A DNA stretch of 64,000 bases from Methyloversatilis sp. (GTDB taxonomy: Bacteria > Pseudomonadota > Gammaproteobacteria > Burkholderiales > Rhodocyclaceae), in the NCBI GenBank assembly GCA_017984755.1, contig JAGNYW010000005.1, positions 1 to 64,000 of the forward strand, in the 5' to 3' direction. Both the position numbers and the translations under genes were made by a program. How positions within the stretch are numbered: the stretch's first letter is position 1; the number at the start of each line of letters is the position of its first letter. Of the stretch, positions 49,055 to 61,867 are shown one piece after another. The notes under the pieces are model-generated. The model ran no database searches. It was given only the letters and a program-made list of their open reading frames with translations, and was not told where the DNA came from.

Positions 49055-50136
49055 GTTGCGCAGGGAACCACGTCGGGGTGACGGAAAGCCACCACGTGGT
49101 CCGCATCGAGCCGGATGCCGATGTGTTCGCCGATCGCGTGATTGTGGTGCGACGGCACCAGTGACAGCACGCGCCGGCCCGACGCCAGCCGCAGCGTGTA
49201 CAGGAAATCTGCGCCGCGGAAGGACTTTGCCAGCACTTCGGCGCGCAGCGGCGCGGCATCGTCATGGACCAGATCGTCCGGCCGCAACAGTACGTCAACC
49301 TGGCTACCGGTGGTGCAGCGCGGGCAGCGATCACCGTTGGCGAACGGAAATTCGCTGCGCAGCACACCCAGCTCCAGCTCCACTTCGCTGTCGTTGCGCA
49401 GGCGGCCCGGCAGGAACACGCCCTGGCCGACGAAGTCCGCCACGAAGCGGCTGACCGGCCGGTGATAGAGGTTGTATGCGTTGTCCCACTGCAGCAGCCG
49501 GCCACCCTCCATCACGCCGATCTCGTCGGCGATGGCGAAGGCTTCCTGCTGGTCGTGCGTGACCAGAATGGCCGTGATGCCGCGCGCCTTCAGAATGTCG
49601 CGCAACTCGGTCGCCAGGCGCGAGCGCAGTTCGACATCCAGGCTCGAGAATGGCTCGTCGAGCAGCAGCAGCTCAGGATCGGGCGCCAGCGCCCGCGCCA
49701 GTGCCACCCGCTGTTGCTGTCCGCCGGAGAGCTGATGCGGAAACTTGTCGGCATGCTCGGCCAGGCCCACCACCGACAGCATGTCGGCCGCGCGTGCGCG
49801 GCGTTCCGCGCGCGAGCCCTGACTCAGACCGAAGGCGACGTTGTCGGACACGCTCAGGTGCGGAAACAGTGCGAAATCCTGGAACACCATGCCGACACGC
49901 CGTCTCTCGGGGGCACAGTGACGATCCGCCGACGACACGACGACGCCGTTCAGCTCGATGCGCCCCGACTGCACGCGCTCGAAGCCGGCGATGGCGCGCA
50001 GCACCGAGGTCTTGCCGCACCCCGACGGGCCCAGCAGGCAGCCGATGTGACCGGCCTCGAGCACGAGATCGATGGCATGAACGACTTCGGTCTGGCCATA
50101 GGCGATGCGGACAGCGTCGAGTTCGAGTTGATGCAT
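49051..50136 (-). CDS. fbpC: ABC transporter ATP-binding protein, FbpC-type (iron)
   Basis: A 361-residue ATPase. Walker [20 protein letters not shown]-loop [13 protein letters not shown], signature [15 protein letters not shown], Walker [14 protein letters not shown]-loop VTHDQQEA, then a C-terminal regulatory TOBE-like domain with a Cys pair ([10 protein letters not shown]). Best match is the Fe3+ (Fbp/Afu) group. ATG 50136 excludes 16 unlikely upstream residues. It is divergent from the permease gene; a Fur-like box lies between. Confidence 0.9.
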   Translation of the reverse strand: MHQLELDAVRIAYGQTEVVHAIDLVLEAGHIGCLLGPSGCGKTSVLRAIAGFERVQSGRIELNGVVVSSADRHCAPERRRVGMVFQDFALFPHLSVSDNVAFGLSQGSRAERRARAADMLSVVGLAEHADKFPHQLSGGQQQRVALARALAPDPELLLLDEPFSSLDVELRSRLATELRDILKARGITAILVTHDQQEAFAIADEIGVMEGGRLLQWDNAYNLYHRPVSRFVADFVGQGVFLPGRLRNDSEVELELGVLRSEFPFANGDRCPRCTTGSQVDVLLRPDDLVHDDAAPLRAEVLAKSFRGADFLYTLRLASGRRVLSLVPSHHNHAIGEHIGIRLDADHVVAFRHPDVVPCAT

Positions 50137-50201
50137 GGGTCCGTTGTCCGGGTGAGGCCGAGCGGAAAAAGCTGTTGTCGGCACTGCAGTCGATCAATAT
50201 C

Positions 50202-50220
50202 GATAATCGCTCTCAATTAT
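50202..50220. promoter_or_regulatory. Fur-box-like site between fbpC and fbpB
   Basis: GATAATCGCTCTCAATTAT is an A/T-rich imperfect palindrome resembling the Fur consensus (GATAATGATAATCATTATC) at its outer hexamer GATAAT and the opposite end. It stands out in an otherwise GC-rich region and lies 66 bases before the fbpC start and 97 before the likely fbpB start. Iron repression of both would be expected. Confidence 0.5.
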
Positions 50221-50316
50221 AATGCTGCCGATTCGTGGCGGGCACGCATTGCCGTCACACTTGTCCACACCGTCGATCGATCCATCGATCCGCCTGGTTT
50301 TCCGGCCACCCGACCC

Positions 50317-51954
50317 TTGTTCCCGCGTCGTTTCTCTCCGCTTTCCCTGATTGCCCTGCTGCTCGCGCTGCTGGTTGCCGCACCGGTGCTGTCGGTGCTC
50401 GTCAATCTGCTGCGGGGCGGTACCGGCGACACCTGGACGCATCTGGTGTCAACCGTGCTGCCCGAATATGTGGCAAGCACCTTCTGGCTGTGCCTCTGGG
50501 TCGGACTGGGCACTGCCGTGGTGGGCGTGTCGACGGCCTGGGCTACGGTCATGTGGGAATTCCCGGGGCGTCGGGTGCTGGACTGGGCGCTGGTACTGCC
50601 GCTCGCCACGCCGGCCTACGTGATGGCTTATACCTACACCGACCTGCTGCAGTTCGTCGGACCGGTGCAGACCGGCTTGCGCGAAACCTTCGGCTGGGAG
50701 CGCGATGATTACTGGTTTCCCGATGTACGCACGACAAGTGGCGCGGCCTGCATGTTCGTCGCGGTGCTGTATCCCTATGTCTATCTGCTGACCCGGCAGT
50801 CGCTGCTCGAACGCGCAGCCGGACTGACCGAAGCCGCCCGCATGCTGGGGCAGGGTGCGTGGGCATCCTTTTTCAGGGTGTCGCTGCCGTTGGCACGTCC
50901 GGCCATCGCTGCGGGCGTATCGCTGGCACTGATGGAAACGCTGGCCGACTACGGAGCGGTCAGCTATTTCGGCGTTCAGACCTTCACCACCGGCATTTAT
51001 CGCGCATGGTTTTCGCTTGGCGACCGCGTTGCAGCGGCACAGCTTTCCGCGCTGCTGCTGGGTTTCGTTGCGACCTTGCTGCTGTTCGAACGGCTGACGC
51101 GCGGCGGCGCGCGCTTTCACGACAGCAGCCGCGCCGGCGGCAGCGCACGTCGCCATGCCCTGCAGCGCGGGTCGGGTTGGCTGGTCACGCTGCTGTGTCT
51201 GCTGCCGCTGGCAGCCGGTTTCGTCATTCCGGCCGCCGTGTTGCTGAACTGGGCGCTGTCGGACGGAGATGCCCAGTTCGGCGAGCATTTCGTCCGGCTG
51301 GCGGCCAACAGTTTCACGCTGGCCGCCGTCGCCAGCCTCTGCGCCGTGGCGCTGGCACTGCTTCTGGCCTATGCGGTGCGCAGCAGCCGTTCCCGTCTGG
51401 TCATGCTGGCACGCTCTGTCGTCGGCATGGGCTATGCGGTGCCGGGCGCAGTCATTGCAGTCGGCATCCTGATTCCGGTCACCCGGCTCGATCATGTGCT
51501 GTCCGGATGGTGGATGGACTGGACCGGCAGCAATCCCGGGCTTCTGCTGACCGGTGGCATCGGTGCGCTGATCTACGCCTATCTCGCGCGCTTCCTGACG
51601 GTGTCGCTGCAATCGGTCGAGTCCGGACTGTCGCGCATCACGCCGAGCATGGACGAGGCGGCGCGCAGCCTCGGGCTCGGAGCGGGTGCAACGCTCCGCC
51701 GCGTGCACTGGCCGATGCTCAGGGGTAGCCTGCTGACCGCGGCGCTGCTGGTATTCGTCGATGTGATGAAGGAATTGCCGGCGACGCTGGTGATGCGACC
51801 CTTCAACTTCGACACGCTGGCGACCCAGGCCTACACACTGGCGAGCGACGAACGCCTGCATGAGGCATCGACCTCTGCACTGACCATCGTCGTCGTGGGT
51901 TTGCTGCCGGTCATCCTGCTGTCGCGGCAGATCGCGCGATCACGCCGCAGCTGA
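50317..51954 (+). CDS. fbpB: Iron(III) ABC transporter permease, FbpB-type
   Basis: A 545-residue inner-membrane permease with 12 hydrophobic segments in two similar halves. Both EAA loops are visible: EAARMLGQGAWASFFRVSLPLARPAIAAG (half 1) and EAARSLGLGAGATLRRVHWPMLRGSLLTA (half 2). VDVMKELPATLVMRPF is typical of FbpB. No ATG begins the frame; TTG 50317 (LFPRRFSPLSL) is the best start by family comparison, with other non-ATG codons upstream possible. The periplasmic binding protein (fbpA) is not in the window. Confidence 0.85.
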   Translation: MFPRRFSPLSLIALLLALLVAAPVLSVLVNLLRGGTGDTWTHLVSTVLPEYVASTFWLCLWVGLGTAVVGVSTAWATVMWEFPGRRVLDWALVLPLATPAYVMAYTYTDLLQFVGPVQTGLRETFGWERDDYWFPDVRTTSGAACMFVAVLYPYVYLLTRQSLLERAAGLTEAARMLGQGAWASFFRVSLPLARPAIAAGVSLALMETLADYGAVSYFGVQTFTTGIYRAWFSLGDRVAAAQLSALLLGFVATLLLFERLTRGGARFHDSSRAGGSARRHALQRGSGWLVTLLCLLPLAAGFVIPAAVLLNWALSDGDAQFGEHFVRLAANSFTLAAVASLCAVALALLLAYAVRSSRSRLVMLARSVVGMGYAVPGAVIAVGILIPVTRLDHVLSGWWMDWTGSNPGLLLTGGIGALIYAYLARFLTVSLQSVESGLSRITPSMDEAARSLGLGAGATLRRVHWPMLRGSLLTAALLVFVDVMKELPATLVMRPFNFDTLATQAYTLASDERLHEASTSALTIVVVGLLPVILLSRQIARSRRS

Positions 51955-51984
51955 GGATCGGATTGCCGCGAAGGTGCCGGCGAC

Positions 51985-52434
51985 TCAGTTGCCGGGTGGA
52001 TCGACCGGCTCGTTCAGCACCAGCCAGTAAAGACCGAGCTGACCGACGGCATAGATGAACTTCTCGAAATCGACCGGCTTGCGTATGTAGCTGTTTGCAC
52101 CGAGCTGGTAGGCCTCGTAGATGTCCTGCTGTTCGCGCGAGGTGGTGAGGATGACGACCGGCAGCAGGTTCGTCCGGGCATCCGCGCGCACGCGGCGCAG
52201 CACTTCGAGCCCGTCGACACGCGGCAGCTTCAGGTCGAGCAGCACGACGGCGGGCGACACGGACATGTCGCGTCCGGCGTGGGCGCCGGTTCCGAAGAGG
52301 TAGTCCAGTGCCTCCACACCATCCCGTGCGACGATCACCTGATTGGCGATGCGGTTCTTGTTGAACGCACGCAAGGTGAGTGCCTCGTCATCCGGATTGT
52401 CTTCAACCAGCAATATCGGCCGTTCGCTTGCCAT
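51985..52434 (-). CDS. Single-domain response regulator, Rcp1-type
   Basis: A 149-residue CheY-like receiver without output domain. LLVEDNPDDEALT holds the acidic pocket, Asp67 (LLDLKLPRVDG) is the phosphate acceptor, Thr in ILTTSRE and Lys in YIRKPVD complete the site. LGANSYIRKPVDFEKF and the spacing are typical of regulators paired with phytochrome-like kinases. It follows the multi-PAS kinase by 27 bases and is probably its phosphorylation partner. Confidence 0.92.
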   Translation of the reverse strand: MASERPILLVEDNPDDEALTLRAFNKNRIANQVIVARDGVEALDYLFGTGAHAGRDMSVSPAVVLLDLKLPRVDGLEVLRRVRADARTNLLPVVILTTSREQQDIYEAYQLGANSYIRKPVDFEKFIYAVGQLGLYWLVLNEPVDPPGN

Positions 52435-52461
52435 ATCAACAACCTGTCGAGAACGCCGGCT

Positions 52462-55382
52462 TCAGCTGGAAGCCGGTTCGAGCGTGAAATAGAAGCAGGC
52501 GCCGCGCTCTACTTCGGCTTCTGCCCAGATTCGACCACCGTGCCGCTGGACGATGCGATGCACGATCGCAAGTCCGATGCCGCTACCCGCAAAATCACCG
52601 ACCGAGTGCAGGCGCTGGAACGGACCGAAAAGCTTGTTCGCATAGCGCATGTCGAAGCCGGCACCATCGTCCCTGACAAAATACACGAGCTCTCGCCCGC
52701 GCTTCAGGCATCCCACCTCGATTCGTGCAACCGTGTGCCGGCTGGTGAATTTCCATGCATTCCGCAGCAGATTGTCGATCACTATGCGAAAAAGGCTCGC
52801 GTCAGCATACACGCGCAACCCCTCGTCGATGCTGAATTCTACCTGTCGCGCGGGTTCGCCGCGTGTCAGTTCGGCCGCGACATCCTGCGCCAGCGCACTG
52901 ACGTCGACGATCCGGCGGTGCATTTCGTTGCGCGTGATGCGGGCAAGCCCGAGCAGGTCGTCGATCAGGCAGTGCATGCGCTGCGTGGCGAGCCGGATAC
53001 GTTGCAGGTAGTCGCGTCCGCGTTCATCCAGCTTGTCCGCATAGTCCTCCTCGATCATGCGGGAGAAGCCGTCGATGCCGCGCAGTGGCGCGGCAAGGTC
53101 GTGCGACACCGAGTAGCTGAAGCTCTCCAGCTCTCTCATCGCGGTCAGCAGCTCCGCCGTGCGTTCCTTCACCCTCGTCTCGAGGCGCTGGTTCAGCGCA
53201 ACCATGCTCTGTTCGGCCTCTTTCTGGGCACGAATGTCCAGACCGGTGCCGAGCAGGTGCGGCAGCCCGTCGAGATCGATGCGGTAGAGACTGAACGCAT
53301 GGACGAGCGGTTCGCCGCCCGACAGCAGTTCGGCCTCGAAGCTGGCCGTGCGCTGCGTCAGGGCACGTCTTGCCTTGCGGCGCAGCCGGGCATGCGCGGG
53401 CGCCGGGAAGAAATCCAGTGCCGGCTTGCCGATGAGACTGGTCGAGGTGCTGTCGGTGATGGCCTGCAGGTTTTCGTTCCAGCGACGCAGCAAACCGTTC
53501 GAATCGAGCAGGAAGAAGACGCCGGGCATGCTGCGCACCAGCGCAGCCGAGAAATGTTCCTCGCGTCGCGCCGTATCGAGCGCGCGACGCCGTGCCGTAT
53601 CGTCTGAGAAGATCCAGATGGTGTCACTCGCCGGCAAAGCGTCCTGCTCGAGTTGCCGCACCGATACATAGGCATGCAGCACGCTGCCGTCGACACGCTG
53701 CAGCATCACTTCCTGTGCGTGCGGCTGCGGCATGCTCCGGATGGCGCCTTCGAGCAGGGCGGTCAGATCCACATCGGACGCGAAGAAGCGCTGGACAGTC
53801 TGTCCGATCAGGTCGCTGCGGCGGTAACCGAAGATTTCGTCGCACCGCCGGTTGCAGTCAGCGATGGTGCCATCGCGCACGTACACGATCGCGACCGGTA
53901 CGTCGTCCAGAAGCGCCTGCTTTTCCGCGGCCAGCGCATGCATTGCGCGTTCCGCACGCTTGCGTTCGGTGATGTCGGTAATGGAACCGGAAAATCTCAG
54001 TACCTTGCCTTGACTGCTGCGCGTCGCCAGTCCGCGGTCGCGTACCCAGAGGTAGTGACCGTGTTCGTGGCGCATGCGGTATTCGATGTCAAAGGATTCG
54101 CGGCGCAGGAAATGCTCGTCGATGGCGTGGTTCAGCCGCGTCAGATCTTCGGGGTGCACGCGTTCCAGCAGTTGATCGTGTGTCTGCGGCTGCATCGACT
54201 GGGGCAGGCCGAGCAGTTCGCTCAGCCGTGGCGACAGGAAGTAGCGGCCGGCGCCGATGTCCCAGTCCCAGGCGCCATCGAAGGAACCGCGTACCGCATG
54301 AAACAGCCGAGCCTCGCTTTCGCGCAGCGCATCGAGCGTCATGCGTTCGCGCGTCACGTCCTCCAGCGTGCCGGACAGGCGTACCGCGTGGCCGGTGACA
54401 TCGTGTTCTGCAGCACCGCGCAGCCTGAACCAGCGGTAGGTGCCGTCGCGCGTGCGCAGTCTGATCTGGTCGTCGCTGCGCTCGATTTCCCTGCTGACCA
54501 GACGCTGGCGCGTGAGGCGGATGGTCGATGCATCGTCAGGATGCGTGGCCGCCGACCAGTTGAACTGCTGCCGGAAGGACGTGTCGTCGGAATGCCCGAC
54601 CAGCGTCGGAAAACGCGCGTTGTACCAGGTTTCGCCGCTGTCCAGCAGCCACTCCCACTCGGCTTCGTCATGCGAACGGGCCACCCGCGTCATGCGCTGC
54701 AGCTGCGATTCGAGTTCGGCGCGGCTTCGCGCCAGGGCTTCTTCGGCGGCGGCAAGTGCCTGCGCGATCGGTGCCAGCACGTGTTCACGAGACAGCCCCG
54801 GCAATTCCAGGCTGCCGGTTTCGGGCAGCGCCCGTGCTGCCTGCGCCAGTTCGCGCACCGGGCGTGTCATCCGGCGGCGGAACTGGCAGCGCGTACCCCA
54901 GATCAGCAGCACGCTGAACGCAGCCAGTCCCCCGGACGCGAGCAGCATCGCGAGCGACGCTGAGTCATCGGCTCGCTGTGAGCCGAGCGACAGCCAGCCC
55001 ATGGGCGCACTGCGCAGCATCAACGGACCTTCAACGCGTATCTGCGAGGCGTCCTTCAGTCCGGACTCCAGACCGATGCGCACCACCAGTGCCCCCTGAC
55101 CGTCGAGCACGGTGGCGTTCGTGATGCGGCCGCTGCCATAGGTCTGACTCAGCAGCGCTTCGATGCGGGCACCTTGTCCCGCCGCCAGAAGACGCGCGAT
55201 TTCCGGGCTGAGACTGGCGTGCAGTGCCGACGGATCGGTCATCGAGCGCAGACCCGACAGGACGAGATAGAAGATCACCAGCAGACCAGCCGCAAGCGCC
55301 GTACCGCGCCACAGCTCGCCCAGCCACGCCGGCGTGCGCAGGCGCCGTGCTGCCGGAGCCAGGGGTCCGCGGCGCTCTTCCA

Positions 55383-55383
<1 letters not shown>
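52462..55383 (-). CDS. Membrane multi-PAS sensor histidine kinase
   Basis: A 973-residue kinase. One membrane helix (about 26-46), an extracytoplasmic domain of about 100 residues, a second helix (about 147-165), a HAMP-like segment, then four PAS/PAC repeats (about 235-345, 355-475, 490-600, 615-725), HisKA with His in YSVSHDLAAPLRGIDGFS, and an HATPase with NLLRNAWKFTSR, DDGAGFDM and GSGIGLAIV. The His-kinase subtype is that of phytochrome-related kinases. No chromophore domain is visible, so the signal is unknown. Starts inside the prmB stop (TGATG). Confidence 0.92.
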
Positions 55384-57466
<2,083 letters not shown>

Positions 57467-58654
57467 TCAGGATTTGCCTTCGTCGAGATTGAGCGAAAAT
57501 TCGGCAAACGAAGCACCGCCGGCACCCGGGACCGTGGTTTCGAGGTCGAGCGGCGCCAATGCGGCGTCGTCCGCCTTCGGCGTCTCATTGACGCCGAACT
57601 GCGAGTTGTTGATGAGCCACGACAGGTTGGTCGGTGAGTCGGAATTCGACAGCGCCTCGTCGAGCGTGATTTCGCCTTCGCGGTAGAGGCGGAACAGGTC
57701 CTGCTCGAAGGTCTGGGAACCCGGCGCCATGCTGCGTTCCATCGCCTCCTTCACGCTGTTGATTTCGCCGCGGTCGATCAGCTCCGAAATGTGGCGCGTG
57801 TTCAGCAGGATTTCGACCGCCGGCATGCGTCTGCCGTCCGGCTTGCGCACCAGCCGCTGCGACACGATCGCCTTCAGCGTCACGGCCAGATCGAGGAACA
57901 GCAGCTGGCGGCTTTCCAGCGGGAAGAAGTTGACGATGCGGTTCAGCGCGTGATGCGCGTTGTTGGCATGCAGCGTCGCGAGGCACAGATGTCCGGTCTG
58001 CGCGTAGGCCAGTGCCGCCTGCATCGTTTCCAGATCGCGGATTTCGCCGATCAGGATGCAGTCCGGCGCCTGACGCATCGCATTCTTCAGCGCCGGCGCC
58101 CAGCCCTCGGTGTCCATGCCGATCTCGCGCTGGTTGACGATGGATTTCTTGTGCTTGAACAGGTATTCGATCGGGTCTTCGACCGTCAGGATGTGACCTG
58201 ACTTGTGCGAATTTCGGTGATCGATCATCGCCGCCATGGTCGTCGATTTGCCTGAGCCGGTCGAGCCGACCACCAGCACCAGTCCGCGCTTTTCCATGAT
58301 CACTTCGGACAGCACCGGTGGCAGACCGAGTGTGTCGAGCGGCGGAATGTCGCCCAGGATGTAGCGCACGACCATGGCGATGCTGCCGCGCTGCCAGAAC
58401 ATGTTCACCCGGAAATTGCCCAGATCGCGCCGGCCGAACGACAGGTTCAGCTCGCGCGTCGTCTCGAAGCGTTCCTGCTGCTCCGGCGACAGCATTTCAT
58501 AGGCCATGCGCTGAATCGTTTCCGGATCCATCACGCGCTGGTTGATCGGTACCGTGGTGCCCTGGATCTTGATGGCGATCGGCGCGCCGGCCGAAACGAA
58601 GATGTCGGAGGCGTTCTTGTCCGCCATCACCTGAAACAGCTTGTCTAGGATCAT
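57467..58654 (-). CDS. pilU: Type IV pilus retraction ATPase PilU
   Basis: A 395-residue PilT/PilU ATPase. Walker A GSTGSGKSTTMAAMI, Asp box, Walker B LIGEIRDLETM, His box ATLHANNAHHALNRI. Extra C-terminal SPTNLSWLINN and longer tail are PilU rather than PilT features. It assists retraction of pili whose minor proteins are encoded at 24-38 kb. pilT is not in the window. It lies between dapD and dapE. Confidence 0.95.
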   Translation of the reverse strand: MILDKLFQVMADKNASDIFVSAGAPIAIKIQGTTVPINQRVMDPETIQRMAYEMLSPEQQERFETTRELNLSFGRRDLGNFRVNMFWQRGSIAMVVRYILGDIPPLDTLGLPPVLSEVIMEKRGLVLVVGSTGSGKSTTMAAMIDHRNSHKSGHILTVEDPIEYLFKHKKSIVNQREIGMDTEGWAPALKNAMRQAPDCILIGEIRDLETMQAALAYAQTGHLCLATLHANNAHHALNRIVNFFPLESRQLLFLDLAVTLKAIVSQRLVRKPDGRRMPAVEILLNTRHISELIDRGEINSVKEAMERSMAPGSQTFEQDLFRLYREGEITLDEALSNSDSPTNLSWLINNSQFGVNETPKADDAALAPLDLETTVPGAGGASFAEFSLNLDEGKS

Positions 58655-58687
58655 CGCTGGGCTCCGACCGGCAGCAGGGTGAACACG

Positions 58688-59506
<819 letters not shown>

Positions 59507-59584
59507 GGCGTAAGTCCCGTAATAATTGCTGGAATGAAAAGCGTTGGAATGCGGATGAAGAACAGCGCTGGCTGACTGCCCGCT

Positions 59585-60808
59585 TCAGAGCGAATGGCAG
59601 AACTGCACGATGCGTTCGGCGGCCTGCAGGCAATCGCCTGACGATGCAACCAGTGCGATGCGTACAAAACCGGAGCCCGGATTGATGCCCGCTGCCTCGC
59701 GTGCAAGATAGCTGCCGGGCAGAACTGCCACATTATATTCGGCGAGCAGCCGGCGGGCGAACTCGGCGTCATCGATCGGTGTGCGCGCCCACAGGTAGAA
59801 GCTGGCGTCCGGCATGGGGGCTGGCATGACGGAAGCGATCAGCGGCTGCACCGCGGCGAACTTCGCCCTATACAAGGCACGGTTGTCGCGCACGTGCGCC
59901 TCGTCATTCCAGGCGGCGATGCTGGCCATCTGGACGGCCTGCCCCATGGCGCTGCCGTGATACGTGCGGTAGAGCAGGAAGCGTTTGATCAGTCGCGCGT
60001 CGCCGGCCACGAAACCACTGCGCATTCCCGGCACGTTTGACCGCTTGGACAGGCTGGAGAACACAATCAGCCGCTCGAAACCGCTCCGGCCCAGCCGGTG
60101 CGCCGCTTCCAGTCCGCCGAGCGGCGGCGCTGCCTCGTCGAAGTAGATTTCCGAATAGCACTCGTCGGACGCGATGACGAAGCCGTGACGGTCGGCCAGT
60201 TCGAACAGCGTGCGCCATTCGTCCAGCGTCATCACCTTGCCGCACGGATTGGCCGGCGAACAGACGTAGATCAGCTGAACACCGGCCCAGTCGGCGTCCG
60301 GAATGCGCTCGAAATTGCAGGCGAAACCGTCGTCCGGCAATTGATTGTAGAAGCGGATCCGCGCGCCGGCGAGCAGGGCTGCGCCTTCGTAGATCTGATA
60401 GAACGGATTGGGCGAAAGCACCTTCGCGCCCGGCCGGCCGGCGTCGATCACGCTCTGCGCAAACGAAAACAGGGCCTCGCGCGAGCCATTGACCGGCAGC
60501 ACCTGCGTGACGGCGCTGACCGACGGCAGGCGGTAACGGCGCATGAGCCAGCTCGCGATACACTCGCGCAGCGCTTCGAGCCCGGCGGTGGTCGGATACA
60601 CCGACAGTCCGTCCAGCGCACCGGTCAGGGCGTCCTTGATCAGCTGCGGCGTGGCATGTTGCGGCTCGCCGATGGACAGGCGCACCAGCGGCAGGCCTGC
60701 GGGGCCCGCGATGCCCGCAGTGAGTGCCTTCAGGCGTTCGAACGGGTAGGGTTGCAGTGCCGACAGATGGGGCGTCACCGGCAGATCTCGGGTGGTGTCG
60801 TTCAACAT
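59585..60808 (-). CDS. dapC: Succinyldiaminopimelate transaminase
   Basis: A 407-residue class I aminotransferase. LQPYPFERLKAL is the DapC start, SIGEPQHATP, PNPFYQIYEGAAL, NPCGKV, DECYSEIYFDE and the PLP lysine in SLSKRSNVPGMRSGF fit. It makes N-succinyl-LL-2-amino-6-oxopimelate to succinyl-DAP, preceding DapE. ATG 60808 is taken over an upstream open frame to 60874. dapD follows after 78 bases. Confidence 0.93.
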   Translation of the reverse strand: MLNDTTRDLPVTPHLSALQPYPFERLKALTAGIAGPAGLPLVRLSIGEPQHATPQLIKDALTGALDGLSVYPTTAGLEALRECIASWLMRRYRLPSVSAVTQVLPVNGSREALFSFAQSVIDAGRPGAKVLSPNPFYQIYEGAALLAGARIRFYNQLPDDGFACNFERIPDADWAGVQLIYVCSPANPCGKVMTLDEWRTLFELADRHGFVIASDECYSEIYFDEAAPPLGGLEAAHRLGRSGFERLIVFSSLSKRSNVPGMRSGFVAGDARLIKRFLLYRTYHGSAMGQAVQMASIAAWNDEAHVRDNRALYRAKFAAVQPLIASVMPAPMPDASFYLWARTPIDDAEFARRLLAEYNVAVLPGSYLAREAAGINPGSGFVRIALVASSGDCLQAAERIVQFCHSL

Positions 60809-60872
60809 TGAATATCCGCTAAACAGGCCGCACCCGACAGGGCGCCGACCAAACCGCGTAATTATAGGTCCC

Positions 60873-61781
60873 ATGATCGCTTCCCGACTGCCCGGATCAA
60901 GGCTGCTGCCGACGATCGCCCTGCTCAGCGGCGCCGTTGTATGGGGACTGATCTGGTATCCCTACCGCGTCATCGAAGCTGCCGGCATGGGTGGCGTGAC
61001 CGCGACCAGCATCACCTACGGTCTGGCGCTGCTGTTCGGTCTGGTGCCGATGTGGCCGGTCGTCCGCAGGCTCAGACCCAGTCCGTGGCTGCTGCTGCTC
61101 GGACTGTCGGCGGCCGGCACCAATCTGGGCTATGTGCTCGGCACGCTCGACGGTGTCGTCATGCGCGTGCTGCTGCTGTTCTACCTGTCGCCGCTGTGGA
61201 CCGTGCTGCTGTCGCGTGCGCTGCTGGGCGAGCGCCTTAACCGGGCCGGGGCTTGCGTGATCGCGCTTTCAATGGGCGGCGCGGTCGTGATGCTGTGGCA
61301 GCCGGCACTCGGCATGCCGTGGCCGGACGGCAGCGCCGAATGGATGGGTCTGGCCGCCGGCCTCTGCTTCGCACTCACCAATGTACTGGTGCGGCGGACG
61401 CCGCATATAGAAATAGAGCAGAAGGTGACGGCCGTCTTTCTCGGCGTGGTGCTGATGGCGCCCCTGGCAGCCTGGCTGCGCGGCGAGGCACCGCTTGCAA
61501 AGCTCACCGCCATCGGCGCCGACATCTGGCTGATGCTGGTCCTGCTCGGACTCGTGCTGCTGCTCATCAACATCGTCGTGCAGTACGGCCAGACCTTTCT
61601 CAGCGCCAATACCGCCATTGCGCTGTTCCTGTTCGAACTGGTCGTGGCCGCGCTGTCGTCCTGGTGGCTGGCCGGCGAGCTGATGGGCGTGAAAGAGTGG
61701 ATCGGCGGCGTGATGATCGTGCTGGCCAGCCTGTTTTCCGGGCACCTCGATTCGCCTGCGCCGGAGCCGGCCCGAGCCTGA
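60873..61781 (+). CDS. EamA/DMT-family transporter
   Basis: A 302-residue ten-helix exporter of the drug/metabolite superfamily with two EamA halves (GAVVWGLIWYPYRVIEA and LAAGLCFALTNVLVRRT). FYLSPLWTVLLSRALLGERL and LFLFELVVAALSSWWLAGELMGVKEWIGGVMIVLASL are typical. Substrate unknown. It is divergent from dapC (64-base gap). Confidence 0.9.
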   Translation: MIASRLPGSRLLPTIALLSGAVVWGLIWYPYRVIEAAGMGGVTATSITYGLALLFGLVPMWPVVRRLRPSPWLLLLGLSAAGTNLGYVLGTLDGVVMRVLLLFYLSPLWTVLLSRALLGERLNRAGACVIALSMGGAVVMLWQPALGMPWPDGSAEWMGLAAGLCFALTNVLVRRTPHIEIEQKVTAVFLGVVLMAPLAAWLRGEAPLAKLTAIGADIWLMLVLLGLVLLLINIVVQYGQTFLSANTAIALFLFELVVAALSSWWLAGELMGVKEWIGGVMIVLASLFSGHLDSPAPEPARA

Positions 61782-61867
61782 TTTTGGGCTGAACGAGGCC
61801 GGACATCGGCCGGTGATATCATTCCGGCGCACTACTGCCCGACGCCTCTCGACCCGCTCCGCCTCCC

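Noticed and set aside
49264-50316. Long upstream extension of the fbpB frame
   Set aside because: It runs opposite fbpC with shadow-type composition; FbpB begins near 50317.
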